Origin: Rhodothermales bacterium
Lineage (GTDB): Bacteria > Bacteroidota > Rhodothermia > Rhodothermales > UBA10348
DNA: 64,000 bases
Assembly: GCA_017643395.1 (NCBI GenBank)
Contig: JAEPNP010000006.1
Location: 181,398 to 245,397, forward strand
Reading direction: 5' to 3'
Made by a program: the position numbers and the translations under genes. Positions 52,042 through 62,144 of the stretch are shown here, one piece after another. The notes beneath the pieces are model-generated. The model saw only the letters and a program-made list of their open reading frames with translations, made no database searches and was not told where the DNA came from. Within the stretch, counting starts at the first letter, position 1, and every line of letters begins with the position of its first letter.

Positions 52042-53367
52042 TCAGATGCCGCCGCCGCGGCGACCGCGGATCTTGCCGCTCTTCATGAAGCCGTCGTAAT
52101 GGCGCATGAGCAGATGGCTCTCCACCTGCTGGAGCGTGTCCAGCGTCACGCCGACGAGGATGAGCAGACTGGTTCCTCCAAAGAACTGCGCGAAGCCCGC
52201 GGTAACGCCCGCCTGCATGGCAAATGCGGGCAGAATCGCCACAAAGCCCAGGAAAATGGAGCCCGGCAGCGTGATGCGGGTCAGGATGTTGTCGATGAAC
52301 TCGCTGGTCTGCTTGCCGGGGCGAATGCCCGGGATGAAGCCACCCTGACGCTTCATCGTGTCCGCCATCTCCTTCGGGTTCACGGCGATGGCCGTGTAGA
52401 AGTAGGTGAAGAACACACAGATGACGAAGAACACGGACGAGTAGCCCCAGCCGGAGATGTCACTGAAGAACAGACCGAACTGCTGCATCGCCGGACTGTC
52501 CGGGAAGAAGCTGGCCACGGTGGCCGGCACGAACATGATCGACTGCGCAAAGATGATGGGCATCACACCGGCGGCGTTGACACGGAGCGGCAGATACTGC
52601 GTGCTGCCCCCGTAGACCTTGCGACCCACCACGCGCTTGGCATACTGCACCGGAATGCGGCGCATGCCCTGCGTCACCAGAACCACGCCTGCAGTCACCA
52701 GCGCGAACACGCCAAGCTCCAGCAGGAAGATGAAGAAGTTGCCGGAGAGCTCGTACTCGTTGTACAGGCTCTGTGGCAGGAAGGCGATGATGCCGATCAT
52801 GATGATCAGCGAGATGCCGTTCCCGATGCCGTTCTCGGTGATGCGCTCACCAAGCCACATGACGAATACCGTGCCCGAGGTCAGCACAATCACCGTGGAG
52901 ATCGTAAAGAACGTCTCGCCGATTACGATGGCAGATCCTGTGGCGCCGTACTGCAGCTGGATGGCAAAGCCGATCGACTGAAGCGCCGTGATAGCGATCG
53001 TTCCGTAGCGCGTGAGCTGCGTGATCTTGCGACGTCCTTCCTCGCCTTCCCGCTGGAGCTTCTGGAAGTACGGGACCACGGCCCCCATGAGCTGGATGAT
53101 GATCGATGCCGTGATGTACGGCATGATGCCGAGCGCAAAGATGCCCGCTGCACTGAAGGCACCTCCCACGAAGAGGTCCAGCAAGCCGAACAGATTATTC
53201 GGATCACTCTGCGCGTTGATGGCGGAAAGCGCCTGGGCGTCGACACCGGGAAGCGTCACATAGGCGCCCAGCCGATACACCATGAGCAGACCCATGGTGT
53301 AGAGGATGCGCGTGCGCAGCTCGTCGATCTTCCAGATGTTGCGGAGACTTTCGGTAAGTCCGGCCAT
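52042..53367 (-). CDS. secY: Protein translocase channel subunit SecY
   Basis: 441 residues, ten membrane helices, central pore of the Sec translocon. Family marks include GVMPIIFAQSIM and GIRPGKQTSEFID, the latter in the cytosolic loop that contacts SecA and the ribosome. Lies between rplO and map as in most spc operons. Confidence 0.98.
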   Translation of the reverse strand: MAGLTESLRNIWKIDELRTRILYTMGLLMVYRLGAYVTLPGVDAQALSAINAQSDPNNLFGLLDLFVGGAFSAAGIFALGIMPYITASIIIQLMGAVVPYFQKLQREGEEGRRKITQLTRYGTIAITALQSIGFAIQLQYGATGSAIVIGETFFTISTVIVLTSGTVFVMWLGERITENGIGNGISLIIMIGIIAFLPQSLYNEYELSGNFFIFLLELGVFALVTAGVVLVTQGMRRIPVQYAKRVVGRKVYGGSTQYLPLRVNAAGVMPIIFAQSIMFVPATVASFFPDSPAMQQFGLFFSDISGWGYSSVFFVICVFFTYFYTAIAVNPKEMADTMKRQGGFIPGIRPGKQTSEFIDNILTRITLPGSIFLGFVAILPAFAMQAGVTAGFAQFFGGTSLLILVGVTLDTLQQVESHLLMRHYDGFMKSGKIRGRRGGGI

Positions 53368-53402
53368 GAGGATGTAGGGGTTGGGAGGTTAGCCGAGAAT
53401 GG

Positions 53403-53864
53403 TCAGGCGATTTCGGTGGCGCTGCCACCGGCCTTCTCGATCTTGGCCTTGGCCGATGCGCTGAACTTGTGGGCAGACACGTTGATGCCGGCCTCCAGCT
53501 CACCGCCGCCGAGAATCTTGACGAGGTCGTTCTTGCCGACCACACCGAGCTCCACCAGCGTCGCCGGAGTCACGTCCTGGGAAGCCTCCAGTTTGCCTGC
53601 GGCAATCAGATCCTGCAGCCGGGAGACATTGACCCCCCGGTATTCGACGCGGAAACGATTCTTGAAGCCGCCCTTCGGCACACGACGCTGAAGCGGCATC
53701 TGACCGCCCTCAAACCAGGCGGGGATGCTGGCACCGGCCCGGGCCTTCTGGCCCTTGTTGCCTTTGGTGGACGAGTGGCCACCGTAGCCGGAGCCCACTC
53801 CGCGCGCGATGCGCTTCTTTGATTTCGTCGAGCCCTCTGCGGGCTTCAGATTGCTGAGATCCAT
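53403..53864 (-). CDS. rplO: 50S ribosomal protein L15
   Basis: 153 residues. Start MDLSNLKPAEGSTKSKKR and the glycine-rich GVGSGYGGHSSTKGNKGQKAR are diagnostic. It is separated from rpmD by an unusually long 127-base spacer that contains two perfect hairpins. Confidence 0.98.
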   Translation of the reverse strand: MDLSNLKPAEGSTKSKKRIARGVGSGYGGHSSTKGNKGQKARAGASIPAWFEGGQMPLQRRVPKGGFKNRFRVEYRGVNVSRLQDLIAAGKLEASQDVTPATLVELGVVGKNDLVKILGGGELEAGINVSAHKFSASAKAKIEKAGGSATEIA

Positions 53865-53946
53865 GTCAGATTTGGCTGTGCGCCCGGCTCGTGCCGAACT
53901 CGCGGTTGCTATGTCGCCCGGCCGGGACCGGACTCGCGTGAGGCAG

Positions 53947-53986
53947 GCATGGCGGCTGCCATGCGGTGGTGCGGCCGAGCCGCACC
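53947..53986 (-). other. Two tandem perfect hairpins between rpmD and rplO
   Basis: Hairpin A: arms 53947-53953 and 53958-53964 (7 bases, 4-base loop). Hairpin B: arms 53968-53975 and 53979-53986 (8 bases, 3-base loop). Both sit in the mRNA just after the rpmD stop. A palindrome CCCGGCCGGG follows at 53917-53926. No T run follows, so an RNA-processing, protein-binding or pause site is more likely than termination. Confidence 0.75.
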
Positions 53987-53991
53987 GGGTC

Positions 53992-54171
53992 TTACGCCTC
54001 CTCGACCCGGATCAGGTGCTTGACCTGATCCACCATGCCGCGGATCTGCGGCGAGTCCTCATGCTGCACCGTCTGGTGGAGCTTGCGAAGTCCCAGCGCA
54101 GCCATTGTGCGCTTCTGACCCTGCGTGCGCCCGATGGTGCTGCGGACCTGCGTGATCGTCAGTTTTGCCAT
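53992..54171 (-). CDS. rpmD: 50S ribosomal protein L30
   Basis: 59 residues, read directly from the sequence: starts [20 protein letters not shown] and ends KHLIRVEEA before TAA at 53992-53994. The pattern [10 protein letters not shown] and [14 protein letters not shown] is typical of L30. Its start lies five bases from the rpsE stop. Confidence 0.96.
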   Translation of the reverse strand: MAKLTITQVRSTIGRTQGQKRTMAALGLRKLHQTVQHEDSPQIRGMVDQVKHLIRVEEA

Positions 54172-54176
54172 AGTCG

Positions 54177-54710
54177 TTATCCCTCAAATACGCGGCTGAG
54201 CGGCACGCCGCGTCGTTTGGCCACCGCACCCGGGTCCTGCAGGCGAGCCAGGGCGTCCTTGGTCGCGGCAACCTGGTTGTGCGGGTTGGAAGAGCCCATC
54301 GACTTGGACAGAATGTCCGTGTAGCCGGCGCACTCAAGCACCGCACGCACACCACCGCCGGCAATCACACCGGTACCGGGGGAAGCAGGCTTCAGGAGCA
54401 CCTTGCCGGCATCCTTGCGACCCACAACCTCGTGTGGCACGGTGCCTTTGCTCATGGGCACCTTGATGACATTCTTTTTGGCGTCCTCAGTGCCCTTGGC
54501 GATGGCCGCGGCCACCTCATTGGCTTTGCCGAGGCCCGTGCCTACTACACCCTTGCCGTCTCCGACGACAACCACGGCGTTGAAGGAGAAGCGACGACCG
54601 CCCTTGACCACCTTCGCGACACGGTTGACCGAGACGAGGCGCTCGATCCACTCCTTCTGGGACTCTTCAGAGCGCTGCCCGCGCTGCTGGCGATTTCTTC
54701 CTTTGGCCAT
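54177..54710 (-). CDS. rpsE: 30S ribosomal protein S5
   Basis: 177 residues; accuracy protein near the decoding site. Contains the S5 double-stranded RNA-binding fold with [19 protein letters not shown] and the C-terminal region [16 protein letters not shown]. Confidence 0.98.
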   Translation of the reverse strand: MAKGRNRQQRGQRSEESQKEWIERLVSVNRVAKVVKGGRRFSFNAVVVVGDGKGVVGTGLGKANEVAAAIAKGTEDAKKNVIKVPMSKGTVPHEVVGRKDAGKVLLKPASPGTGVIAGGGVRAVLECAGYTDILSKSMGSSNPHNQVAATKDALARLQDPGAVAKRRGVPLSRVFEG

Positions 54711-54722
54711 TGTTTCTGGTTT

Positions 54723-55070
54723 CTACAGTTTCAGGCCGCCTTCACGGGCTCCGTCTGCCACGGCGCGCACGCGTCCGTGATAACGGAAACCGTTGCGGTC
54801 AAAGACCACGGCTTCAATGCCTGCCTCGCGCGCACGCTCGGCGAGAAGTTTGCCGACACCCTTGCCGACGGAAACCGGCTCACCGGTGATCTCGTCGCTG
54901 ACGCTGGAAGCGGATACAAGGGTGTGACCGGCCGCGTCATCAATGAGCTGCGCGTAAATGTGCCGGTTGGAACGGAATACGGAGAGACGCGGACGGGAAG
55001 GCGTGCCGGAGATCTTCCGACGAATCCCCCGCTTGACGCGCGTCCGTTTTTCGCTTTTGGATGTTGCCAT
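54723..55070 (-). CDS. rplR: 50S ribosomal protein L18
   Basis: 115 residues; 5S rRNA binder. [20 protein letters not shown] and the C-terminal [21 protein letters not shown] are typical. Confidence 0.98.
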   Translation of the reverse strand: MATSKSEKRTRVKRGIRRKISGTPSRPRLSVFRSNRHIYAQLIDDAAGHTLVSASSVSDEITGEPVSVGKGVGKLLAERAREAGIEAVVFDRNGFRYHGRVRAVADGAREGGLKL

Positions 55071-55124
55071 GATGTGTTCTTCTGCCGAAAGAATCCGACG
55101 ACACGCGCCGGCCCTTCAGTCCTT

Positions 55125-55679
55125 TTATCTGGCTGCGGTCTTGCCGGCCTTGCGACGCACATACTCGTCTGCGTAGCGCACACCCTTGCCCTTGTAGGGC
55201 TCCGGGGGACGCAGGCTGCGGATCTTCGCCGCCACCTGTCCTACGAGCTGTTTGTCGATGCCTTCGACCGTGATGAACGTGTTCTTGCCCCGCTTGGGGT
55301 CCACCGATAGGTCAATGCCTTCCGGCGGCACGAAGTAGATCGGGTGGGAAAAGCCCAGCGCCAGCTCCAGCACACCATTTTCGATGGCGGCACGGAAGCC
55401 GACACCGATCACCTCGAGCTCGCGCTTGTAGCCTTCGGATACACCGATGACCATGTTGTCGAGCAGGGAGCGGTAGAGGCCGTGCATGGCCCGGTGGCGC
55501 TTCTGATCCGTGGGGCGGGTCACCGTCAACTGGCCGTCCTCCAGGGAGACCGAGATGTCCGGGTCCACCTGCAGGCTCAGTTCGCCTTTGGGTCCCTTGA
55601 CCTGTACAAAATTGTTGGAGCCGATCTGGATCTGGACGTTGTCTTTGACCTCAATCGGCAGCTTTCCGACGCGTGACAT
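55125..55679 (-). CDS. rplF: 50S ribosomal protein L6
   Basis: 184 residues, two repeated domains; near the factor-binding site. MSRVGKLPIEV at the start and PEPYKGKGVRYADEYVRRKAG near the end are diagnostic. Confidence 0.98.
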   Translation of the reverse strand: MSRVGKLPIEVKDNVQIQIGSNNFVQVKGPKGELSLQVDPDISVSLEDGQLTVTRPTDQKRHRAMHGLYRSLLDNMVIGVSEGYKRELEVIGVGFRAAIENGVLELALGFSHPIYFVPPEGIDLSVDPKRGKNTFITVEGIDKQLVGQVAAKIRSLRPPEPYKGKGVRYADEYVRRKAGKTAAR

Positions 55680-55725
55680 GGCTTCGCTAATTCAGAATGG
55701 TCGGATGAATGTCTCGGGGGCCTTC

Positions 55726-56127
55726 CTAAAAGACCTCGGCCAGCACTTCGCCGCCGATTCCGGCACGACGAGCTTCCTTGTCGGTCATCACACCCTGGGA
55801 GGTGGAGATGATCGCGATGCCGAGGCCGTTCCGGACGCGCGGCAGATCGGTCGAACCGACGTACTTGCGCAGACCGGGCTTAGACACCCGCTTCAGAAAC
55901 TCGATGGCGGGGGTACCACCCTTCTGGTACTTCAGGTACACACGAAGGAGGCCCTGCTTGCCGTCATCGATGTTGATGAACTTGCGGATGTAGCCTTTGT
56001 CGGCCAGGATCTGGGTCATCGCCCGCTTCAGTTTCGAGGCGGGGATGTCGGTATAGGGATGGTTGGCCTGCGCCGCATTGCGGAGACGCGTCAGGTAGTC
56101 GCCAACCGGGTCCGAGATTGCACTCAT
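55726..56127 (-). CDS. rpsH: 30S ribosomal protein S8
   Basis: 133 residues; binds central 16S rRNA. DPVGDYLTRLRNA at the start and GIAIISTSQGVMTDKEAR near the end are typical. In E. coli S8 represses the spc operon at rplE; no such site was confirmed here. Confidence 0.98.
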   Translation of the reverse strand: MSAISDPVGDYLTRLRNAAQANHPYTDIPASKLKRAMTQILADKGYIRKFINIDDGKQGLLRVYLKYQKGGTPAIEFLKRVSKPGLRKYVGSTDLPRVRNGLGIAIISTSQGVMTDKEARRAGIGGEVLAEVF

Positions 56128-56200
56128 CGTTTCGGGATGTTCAAATGATGTCAGTCAGTTCGCCGCTCGAGGCGACGCTTAACCACGCATCGGGTCCGCC

Positions 56201-56470
56201 TTACCAGCTGGACTTGCGCACGCCCGGGATAATTCCCGCGCGGGCCATGTCACGGAAGGCAATACGGCAGACTCCAAAATCGCGCAGGTAGCCGCGGGCG
56301 CGGCCGGTCAGGGCGCAGCGATTGCGCATGCGCACGGGGCTTGCGTCCCGGGGAAGCTTCTGAAGCTTCTCCCACTCACCGGCAGCTTTCAGCTTGGCGC
56401 GGCGCTCGGCGTACTTGGCCACCATGCGTGCGCGCTTGCGTTCGCGGGCTATCCAGCTCTTCTTAGCCAT
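56201..56470 (-). CDS. rpsN: 30S ribosomal protein S14, zinc-free long form
   Basis: 89 residues with the long-form insert ([20 protein letters not shown]) and without the CxxC-CxxC zinc ribbon; only two separated Cys remain (NRCALTG, GVCRIAF). Start [13 protein letters not shown]. Confidence 0.97.
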   Translation of the reverse strand: MAKKSWIARERKRARMVAKYAERRAKLKAAGEWEKLQKLPRDASPVRMRNRCALTGRARGYLRDFGVCRIAFRDMARAGIIPGVRKSSW

Positions 56471-56493
56471 AGATCGTTGGGTTTATAGGGTGG

Positions 56494-57066
56494 TCAGACC
56501 GTGGCTTCCTGCTGACGGCGCACGAAGGGCATGCCGAGCTCCTTCAGGAGGGCGTGCGCTTCCTCGTCCGTCTTCGCCGTGGTCACGAAGGTGACGTCCA
56601 GACCAGAGATCTGGGCCACCTTGTCCACATCGATTTCCGGGAAGATGATCTGCTCCTTGACGCCAAGGGTGTAGTTGCCGCGGCCGTCGAACGACTTGTC
56701 GGGCACACCGCGGAAGTCACGCACACGCGGCAACGCGAGTGTGACCAGTCGGTCGAGAAACTCCCACATCCGGTCCCCTCTCAGCGTCGTGAGCGCGCCA
56801 ACCGGCATGCCCTCACGAAGCTTGAAGTTGGAGACGCTCTTGCGGGCCCTGCGGACGACGGGCTGCTGGCCGGTCACCCGGCGCAGCTCCTCGACCGCAT
56901 CGTCGATCATCTTCTTGTTCTGCACCGCGCCGCCAACGCCTTTGTTGACGCTGATCTTGACGAGGCGCGGGACCTGCATGACGTTGTCATAGCTGAACTG
57001 CTCGGTGAGCGCAGCAACGACTTCGTCGCGGTACTTGGTTTTCAGTCTTGGCGTGTAGCCTTCCAT
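56494..57066 (-). CDS. rplE: 50S ribosomal protein L5
   Basis: 190 residues from ATG 57066, chosen because it gives the family start [16 protein letters not shown] and is preceded by GGAAGAG, one of the few clear Shine-Dalgarno sequences here; the frame runs open to 57114 with other ATGs. 5S rRNA binder. Contains [20 protein letters not shown]. Confidence 0.96.
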   Translation of the reverse strand: MEGYTPRLKTKYRDEVVAALTEQFSYDNVMQVPRLVKISVNKGVGGAVQNKKMIDDAVEELRRVTGQQPVVRRARKSVSNFKLREGMPVGALTTLRGDRMWEFLDRLVTLALPRVRDFRGVPDKSFDGRGNYTLGVKEQIIFPEIDVDKVAQISGLDVTFVTTAKTDEEAHALLKELGMPFVRRQQEATV

Positions 57067-57113
57067 GACTCTTCCGTCATTCATGCCGAAGCCCCTGGCT
57101 TCCGGCGCATGCA

Positions 57114-57470
57114 TTAGTTGTCGAGTTCCTCACCGGTGTTGGCGGCGTAGCGCACCCACCGTCCCTTACCCGAGTCCACGTCCTCGATGCGCTTGCGCCC
57201 GACACGCGTCGGATCGCCGTTGCCGTCAAGCGGCATCACGTTCGAGATGTGGATGGCGGCTTCCTGCTGGATGCGACCGCCCTGCGGGTACGTCTGGCTC
57301 GGGCGGGTGTGGCGAATTCGCATGTTCACACCCTCCACGATGACGCGCTCGTTCTCGGCGAACACGCGGAGGACCTTGCCCTCCTTGCCGCGGTCGTTGC
57401 CGGCGATCACGCGCACCATGTCGCCCTTGCGGACGTGGAGCTTCTTCTGCTTGTTGATCTTGCGTGCCAT
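57114..57470 (-). CDS. rplX: 50S ribosomal protein L24
   Basis: 118 residues, assembly initiator of the 50S with a KOW motif ([20 protein letters not shown]). Lies between rplN and rplE. Confidence 0.98.
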   Translation of the reverse strand: MARKINKQKKLHVRKGDMVRVIAGNDRGKEGKVLRVFAENERVIVEGVNMRIRHTRPSQTYPQGGRIQQEAAIHISNVMPLDGNGDPTRVGRKRIEDVDSGKGRWVRYAANTGEELDN

Positions 57471-57481
57471 GACGATCTGGC

Positions 57482-57850
57482 CTAAAGCACCTCAGGTGCG
57501 AGTGAAACAATGCGCATGAACTGGCGCTCACGCAGTTCGCGGGCAACCGGACCGAAGATTCGGGTACCGCGGGGTTCGCCCTGGGCGTTGAGAAGCACGG
57601 CGGCGTTTTCGTCGAACCGGATGTAAGTGCCGTCTGCGCGGCGATACTCCTTCTTGGTCCGAACGACAACGGCCTTGGATACCTCGCCCTTCTTGACGTT
57701 GCCGCCCGGGATGGCGGACTTGACCGACACCACGATGGTGTCTCCGATCCGGGCGTAGCGCCGGCCACTGCCGCCGAGTACGCGGATGCAGAGGACCTCC
57801 TTCGCGCCGCTGTTGTCGGCTACTTTGAGTCTGGATTCCTGCTGGATCAT
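57482..57850 (-). CDS. rplN: 50S ribosomal protein L14
   Basis: 122 residues. Start [19 protein letters not shown] and the stretch [18 protein letters not shown] are diagnostic. Forms an intersubunit bridge and part of the RsfS binding site. Confidence 0.98.
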   Translation of the reverse strand: MIQQESRLKVADNSGAKEVLCIRVLGGSGRRYARIGDTIVVSVKSAIPGGNVKKGEVSKAVVVRTKKEYRRADGTYIRFDENAAVLLNAQGEPRGTRIFGPVARELRERQFMRIVSLAPEVL

Positions 57851-57890
57851 GACGACCTGTTACTCTTTTTAGCTGCTGACTGGGCGTGGA

Positions 57891-58157
57891 TTACTTGGCG
57901 CGCTCCACGACCTCTACCAGGCGCCAGCGCTTGTTCTTGCTCATGGGACGGGTCTCCATGATGCGGACGGTGTCGCCTTCGCCGGCGTCGTTGGTCTCAT
58001 CATGGGCCATGAGCTTCGTCGTCTTCTTGACGAACTTGCCGTACATCGGGTGCTTCACCTGACGCTCGATCGCCACCAGGATGCTCTTGTCCATTTTGGA
58101 CGAGACCACCAGGCCGACCCTCTCCTTTCGGGCGTTACGTGTGTTGTTCGCTTCCAT
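57891..58157 (-). CDS. rpsQ: 30S ribosomal protein S17
   Basis: 88 residues, OB fold, primary binder of 16S rRNA. Has [18 protein letters not shown] and [14 protein letters not shown]. Confidence 0.98.
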   Translation of the reverse strand: MEANNTRNARKERVGLVVSSKMDKSILVAIERQVKHPMYGKFVKKTTKLMAHDETNDAGEGDTVRIMETRPMSKNKRWRLVEVVERAK

Positions 58158-58216
58158 AGGTTGCTGTGGCTTGGTGAGCCGTTGACCGTTTCCTCACCAA
58201 CTACCGTGGGGTTCTG

Positions 58217-58411
58217 TTATTCGGCGGCGGACCGCTCGTTGAGAATGCCGCTCAGCCGCGCAATGAGGCGCCGCTTCTGGCGAATGACGATGGGATTGGG
58301 CAGCTCGGCAACCGCATGCTGGAACTTGAGATGGCTCAGCTGATCCTTCTCGTCCTTGATGCGCTGTGCGATTTCCTCGCTGGACATTTCCCGTACTTCA
58401 GATGCTTTCAT
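58217..58411 (-). CDS. rpmC: 50S ribosomal protein L29
   Basis: 64 residues, helical hairpin near the peptide exit tunnel. Start MKASEVREMSSEEIAQRIKD and RQKRRLIARL are typical. Confidence 0.97.
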   Translation of the reverse strand: MKASEVREMSSEEIAQRIKDEKDQLSHLKFQHAVAELPNPIVIRQKRRLIARLSGILNERSAAE

Positions 58412-58431
58412 GACGTCGATGACTGGCCTCG

Positions 58432-58857
58432 TCAGGCGGGATTGTAGTCAGGGCGGGTGACCTGCTTGGTCAGAATCGGCAACTTCTGCTGGGCGCGGCG
58501 CATGGCCTCGGAGGCCAGGTCCGCAGGCACGCCACCGCCGACCTCGAAGAGAATGCGACCCGGGCGCACGACAGCCACCCAGTATTCGGGGGCGCCCTTA
58601 CCCTTACCCATCCGGGTCTCGGCCGGCTTCTTGGTGATCGGCTTGTCCGGGAAGATTCGGATCCACACCTTGCCTGAACGCTTCATGTGACGCGTCATGG
58701 CAATACGGGCGGCCTCGATCTGCCGGCTGGTGATGCGGCCGGGCTGCAGCGCCTTGATCCCGAAATCGCCGAAATCGACGCGGGTACCACGCTGGGCGTT
58801 GCCCTTGATTCTGCCCTTCTGAACTCTGCGTCGTTTGACGCGCTTTGGCATTAGCAT
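58432..58857 (-). CDS. rplP: 50S ribosomal protein L16
   Basis: 141 residues. Start [15 protein letters not shown] is the canonical N-terminus, so ATG 58857 is preferred over 58851. [20 protein letters not shown] near the end is conserved. Organises the A-site tRNA region. Confidence 0.98.
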   Translation of the reverse strand: MLMPKRVKRRRVQKGRIKGNAQRGTRVDFGDFGIKALQPGRITSRQIEAARIAMTRHMKRSGKVWIRIFPDKPITKKPAETRMGKGKGAPEYWVAVVRPGRILFEVGGGVPADLASEAMRRAQQKLPILTKQVTRPDYNPA

Positions 58858-58905
58858 GACAATTACCTGTCTTGTCGCCGGGCGCTGAGACCCGGCTGCC
58901 TGCGA

Positions 58906-59658
58906 TTACTTTCTGTCGGTACGTGCTCCGGTAGCGCCGCGTCCACGACGCTGACGGCGACCACGACGACGCTCCGGCTCCATCTGCTGCATCTGCTGGC
59001 GCTGGGCCTGCACATTCGGGCTCAGGTCCGGCTTGCCGAGGATCTCACCGCGGTAGATCCAGCACTTGACGCCGGTCGTGCCGTAGATGGTGAATGCCGT
59101 GGCCTCTGCGTAGTCGATGTCCGCACGGATCGTGTGCAGCGGCACACGGCCCTCGAGGTACTGCTCGGTACGGCTCATCTCTGCGCCGCCCAGGCGACCG
59201 GACACCTTGATGCGGATTCCCTCGGCACCCATGCGCATGGCGGCGCCAAGCGCCTGCTTCATGGCCCGACGGAACGACACGCGACCTTCCAGCTGCTGCG
59301 CAATGTTCTGCGCCACCAGCGAGGCGTCCAGTTCCGGACGTTTGATCTCGTTGATGTTGATCTGGATGTCCTTCTTGGTCAGCTTGCGGATCTCCTCGCG
59401 CAGCTTCTCCACCTCGGCACCGCCACGACCGATGACTACACCGGGGCGAGACGTGTGCAGCGTGAGGATGACACGCTTCGGCGTGCGCTCGATCACCACA
59501 CGGCTCAGGCCGGCGCGCTTCAGGCGGGCGTTGAGATAAGTGCGGATCTCATGATCCTCAACCAGCTTCTCGGGGAAGTCTTTCTGGGCGTACCAGTTGG
59601 AATTCCAACCGCGGATGACGCCGAGACGGAATCCTACGGGATGTGTTTTCTGACCCAT
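58906..59658 (-). CDS. rpsC: 30S ribosomal protein S3
   Basis: 250 residues: KH domain ([18 protein letters not shown]) and S3 C-terminal domain ([17 protein letters not shown]), with a basic Gln/Arg-rich tail from about 215. mRNA entry and helicase function. Its ATG shares one base with the rplV stop (TAATG). Confidence 0.98.
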   Translation of the reverse strand: MGQKTHPVGFRLGVIRGWNSNWYAQKDFPEKLVEDHEIRTYLNARLKRAGLSRVVIERTPKRVILTLHTSRPGVVIGRGGAEVEKLREEIRKLTKKDIQININEIKRPELDASLVAQNIAQQLEGRVSFRRAMKQALGAAMRMGAEGIRIKVSGRLGGAEMSRTEQYLEGRVPLHTIRADIDYAEATAFTIYGTTGVKCWIYRGEILGKPDLSPNVQAQRQQMQQMEPERRRGRRQRRGRGATGARTDRK

Positions 59659-60029
59659 TAGTTGTCCTCCAGGGTTTCGGCTTCTCCGGCAGCAGTGCCC
59701 ACAACCACCGTCAGGTGGGCGGTACGCTTGAGAATCGGGTGAGCCCGACCACGGGACACCGGCCGAAACCGCTTGAAGCGCGGACCCTCGTCCACGCGAA
59801 TCTCCTTAACCACCAGGTCCGCCTCGTCGAAACGCTCGTCCTGGTTGCGGTCCATCAGATTGTGGACTGCGGAAAGAATGGTCAGCTTGACCGTGCGGGT
59901 CACTTTCTGCGGGAGAAAGTTGAGCGCGTTCAGCGCCTCAGGCACGGTCTGGCCGCGCACCACGTTCACAACAGGCCGCATTTTCTTTGCGGAGCTGCGA
60001 ATGTGCTTTCGTACTGCTCTGGCTTCCAT
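59658..60029 (-). CDS. rplV: 50S ribosomal protein L22
   Basis: 123 residues; lines the exit tunnel. [20 protein letters not shown] and [20 protein letters not shown] are typical. Confidence 0.98.
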   Translation of the reverse strand: MEARAVRKHIRSSAKKMRPVVNVVRGQTVPEALNALNFLPQKVTRTVKLTILSAVHNLMDRNQDERFDEADLVVKEIRVDEGPRFKRFRPVSRGRAHPILKRTAHLTVVVGTAAGEAETLEDN

Positions 60030-60031
60030 GT

Positions 60032-60313
60032 CTAACGTCCGCGCTTGTCTTTCTTGGATCCGGCATGGCCGCGGAAGCTCCGCGTCGGTGCGAACTCACC
60101 CAGACGGTGACCGACCATGTTCTCGGTCACGTAAACGGGGATGAACTGACGACCGTTATGCACGGCGAAGGTGTGCCCGACGAAGTCCGGCGTGATCATG
60201 GAGGCACGGCTCCACGTCTTCACCACCTTCTTCTTCGAACCTGAGTTCAGCTCGTCCACCTTGCGCTGCAGCTTGTAGTGAACGAACGGGCCTTTCTTGA
60301 GCGATCGAGCCAT
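60032..60313 (-). CDS. rpsS: 30S ribosomal protein S19
   Basis: 93 residues. Start [19 protein letters not shown] and [20 protein letters not shown] are diagnostic. Confidence 0.98.
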   Translation of the reverse strand: MARSLKKGPFVHYKLQRKVDELNSGSKKKVVKTWSRASMITPDFVGHTFAVHNGRQFIPVYVTENMVGHRLGEFAPTRSFRGHAGSKKDKRGR

Positions 60314-60331
60314 TTGGATCTCGAGATTGTG

Positions 60332-61162
60332 CTACTTCCGCTTGGAGCGGCTGCGCACGATGTACTTGTTCGACTGCTTGTTCTTCTTGCGGGTCTTGAA
60401 GCCTTTGGCCATCACGCCGTGCTTCGACCGCGGGTGGCCACCGGAGGCCTTGCCCTCACCACCACCCATCGGGTGATCGACCGGGTTCATGGCCACGCCG
60501 CGCGTCTTGGGACGCACGCCCAGCCACCGCTTGCGACCGGCCTTGCCCAGATCAATGTTCATGTGATCCGGGTTCGACGTCGTGCCGATGGTCGCCATGC
60601 AGCCGACCGGCACACGACGGGTCTCACCACTCGGCAGGCGCAGAATCGCGTACTTGCCTTCCCGCGCGGTCAGCTGCGCGTAAGTACCGGCACTGCGGGC
60701 CAGCTGCGCACCCTTGCCGGGCTTCATTTCGATGGCATGCACGTACGAACCGACCGGAATGTTGGCCAGCGGCAGGCAGTTGCCCGGCTCCGGCGGCGCA
60801 TCCGGACCGTTCTGCACGGTCATGTCCACCTTCAGCTGATCGGCCGCGATGACGTAGCGCTTCTCGCCATCTGCGTACACAAGCAGGGCGATGCGGGCCG
60901 AGCGGTTCGGATCGTACTCGATCGACGCAACGCGTGCAGGGATGCCCACCTTGTTGCGCTTGAAGTCGATCACGCGGTAGCGACGCTTGTGGCCGCCACC
61001 CTGGTGACGGACCGTGATGCGGCCGTTGTTGTTGCGCCCACCCTTCTTCTTCAGCGGCTTCAGCAGACTCTTCTCCGGCGTCGACTTCGTGATGGTGTCG
61101 AACGCGGAAACCGAGCGCTGGCGCTGTCCGGGCGTTACGGGCTTGAGGTTCTTGAGGGCCAT
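60332..61162 (-). CDS. rplB: 50S ribosomal protein L2
   Basis: 276 residues, conserved near the peptidyl transferase centre. The invariant histidine region [17 protein letters not shown] near the end is intact. Its start directly abuts the rplW stop. Confidence 0.98.
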   Translation of the reverse strand: MALKNLKPVTPGQRQRSVSAFDTITKSTPEKSLLKPLKKKGGRNNNGRITVRHQGGGHKRRYRVIDFKRNKVGIPARVASIEYDPNRSARIALLVYADGEKRYVIAADQLKVDMTVQNGPDAPPEPGNCLPLANIPVGSYVHAIEMKPGKGAQLARSAGTYAQLTAREGKYAILRLPSGETRRVPVGCMATIGTTSNPDHMNIDLGKAGRKRWLGVRPKTRGVAMNPVDHPMGGGEGKASGGHPRSKHGVMAKGFKTRKKNKQSNKYIVRSRSKRK

Positions 61163-61462
61163 TTAGATTTCCTCGAAGAAGTCAATCTGTTCGGAATCGG
61201 GAAGCAGGGTCACAAGGGCCTTCTTGTACGAGGCGGTCTTGCCCTGAATGCGGCCACGCCGCGTCATCTGGCTGCGACGTTTGCCGCGTACGACCATGGT
61301 GCGTACTTCCTTGATCTTGACACCCGGGTACCGGGACTCGAGCGCCTTCCGGATCTCCACCTTGTTCGCGTCCTTGCGGACCTCGAACGCGTAGTGCCCG
61401 GCTTCCATGAGTTCGGTCAGCTTCTCGGTGACGAGAGGCTTGATGAGGACGTCGCTGCTCAT
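61163..61462 (-). CDS. rplW: 50S ribosomal protein L23
   Basis: 99 residues, docking site for trigger factor and SRP at the tunnel exit. DVLIKPLVTEKLTEL and YAFEVRKDANKVEIRKALE are typical. Overlaps the rplD stop (ATGA at 61459-61462). Confidence 0.98.
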   Translation of the reverse strand: MSSDVLIKPLVTEKLTELMEAGHYAFEVRKDANKVEIRKALESRYPGVKIKEVRTMVVRGKRRSQMTRRGRIQGKTASYKKALVTLLPDSEQIDFFEEI

Positions 61463-62124
61463 TCTGCGTTCGCCTTGTCTTTGGCCCCGGCGCCGAGCGC
61501 GCTCGACAGCTGCGAGAGGGCCGCTTCCTGAAGGATCACCACCTGGGCACCGATCACGTCTGCGGTCGATGCGGTACCGGCGGCACGCACCGTCACCTTT
61601 TTCAGGTTCCGGCCCGACTGGTAGACAGCCGGGTTGTGCGAGTCTGTGACCAGCAGTACCGAACGGCCGTCCGCCTCAAGTGCGCGGATGAGCTGCCGGA
61701 GCTGGCTGGTGCTGGGTCCTTCAAAGTTGAAATTCTCCACGACGCGGAGCGCTTCGGCCCGCGCCTTGTGGGAGTAGGCCGAGCGACGCGCCAACTGTCG
61801 GGTCTTCTTGTTGACCTTCAGGCGATACTCGTGCGGCTTGGGGCCGAACGTGGTACCACCACTCCGACGAAGCGGGCTCTTGGCGTCACCGGCGCGGGCG
61901 TGTCCCGTGCCTTTCTGACGGTAGAGCTTGCGGGTGGAGCCGGCGGTTTCGCTACGCTCCTTGGTCTTGTGGGTACCCTGACGGGCGTGTGCCTGAATGC
62001 GGCGCACATCCAGCCAGATGGCGTGATCGTTCGGGTCGATGCCGAAGATCTCCTGGTCGAGATCGGCCGTACGCCCGGTCTCGCTACCATCCAGCTTCAA
62101 TACTTTGGTCTTCATGCTGCTCAT
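61459..62124 (-). CDS. rplD: 50S ribosomal protein L4
   Basis: 221 residues, with tunnel loop KSPLRRSGGTTFGPKPHEYR. In E. coli L4 represses its own operon through the S10 leader; here the equivalent leader is not evident. Confidence 0.98.
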   Translation of the reverse strand: MSSMKTKVLKLDGSETGRTADLDQEIFGIDPNDHAIWLDVRRIQAHARQGTHKTKERSETAGSTRKLYRQKGTGHARAGDAKSPLRRSGGTTFGPKPHEYRLKVNKKTRQLARRSAYSHKARAEALRVVENFNFEGPSTSQLRQLIRALEADGRSVLLVTDSHNPAVYQSGRNLKKVTVRAAGTASTADVIGAQVVILQEAALSQLSSALGAGAKDKANAE

Positions 62125-62144
62125 CGCTGCAAACTGAACCGGGC

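Noticed and set aside
52099..53691. 530-residue plus-strand ORF opposite secY
   Set aside because: His/Arg/Asp-rich antisense frame typical of GC-rich DNA; secY is unmistakable on the other strand.
60278..61531. 417-residue plus-strand ORF opposite rplB and rplW
   Set aside because: It is the antisense shadow of two certain ribosomal protein genes, with no family motif.
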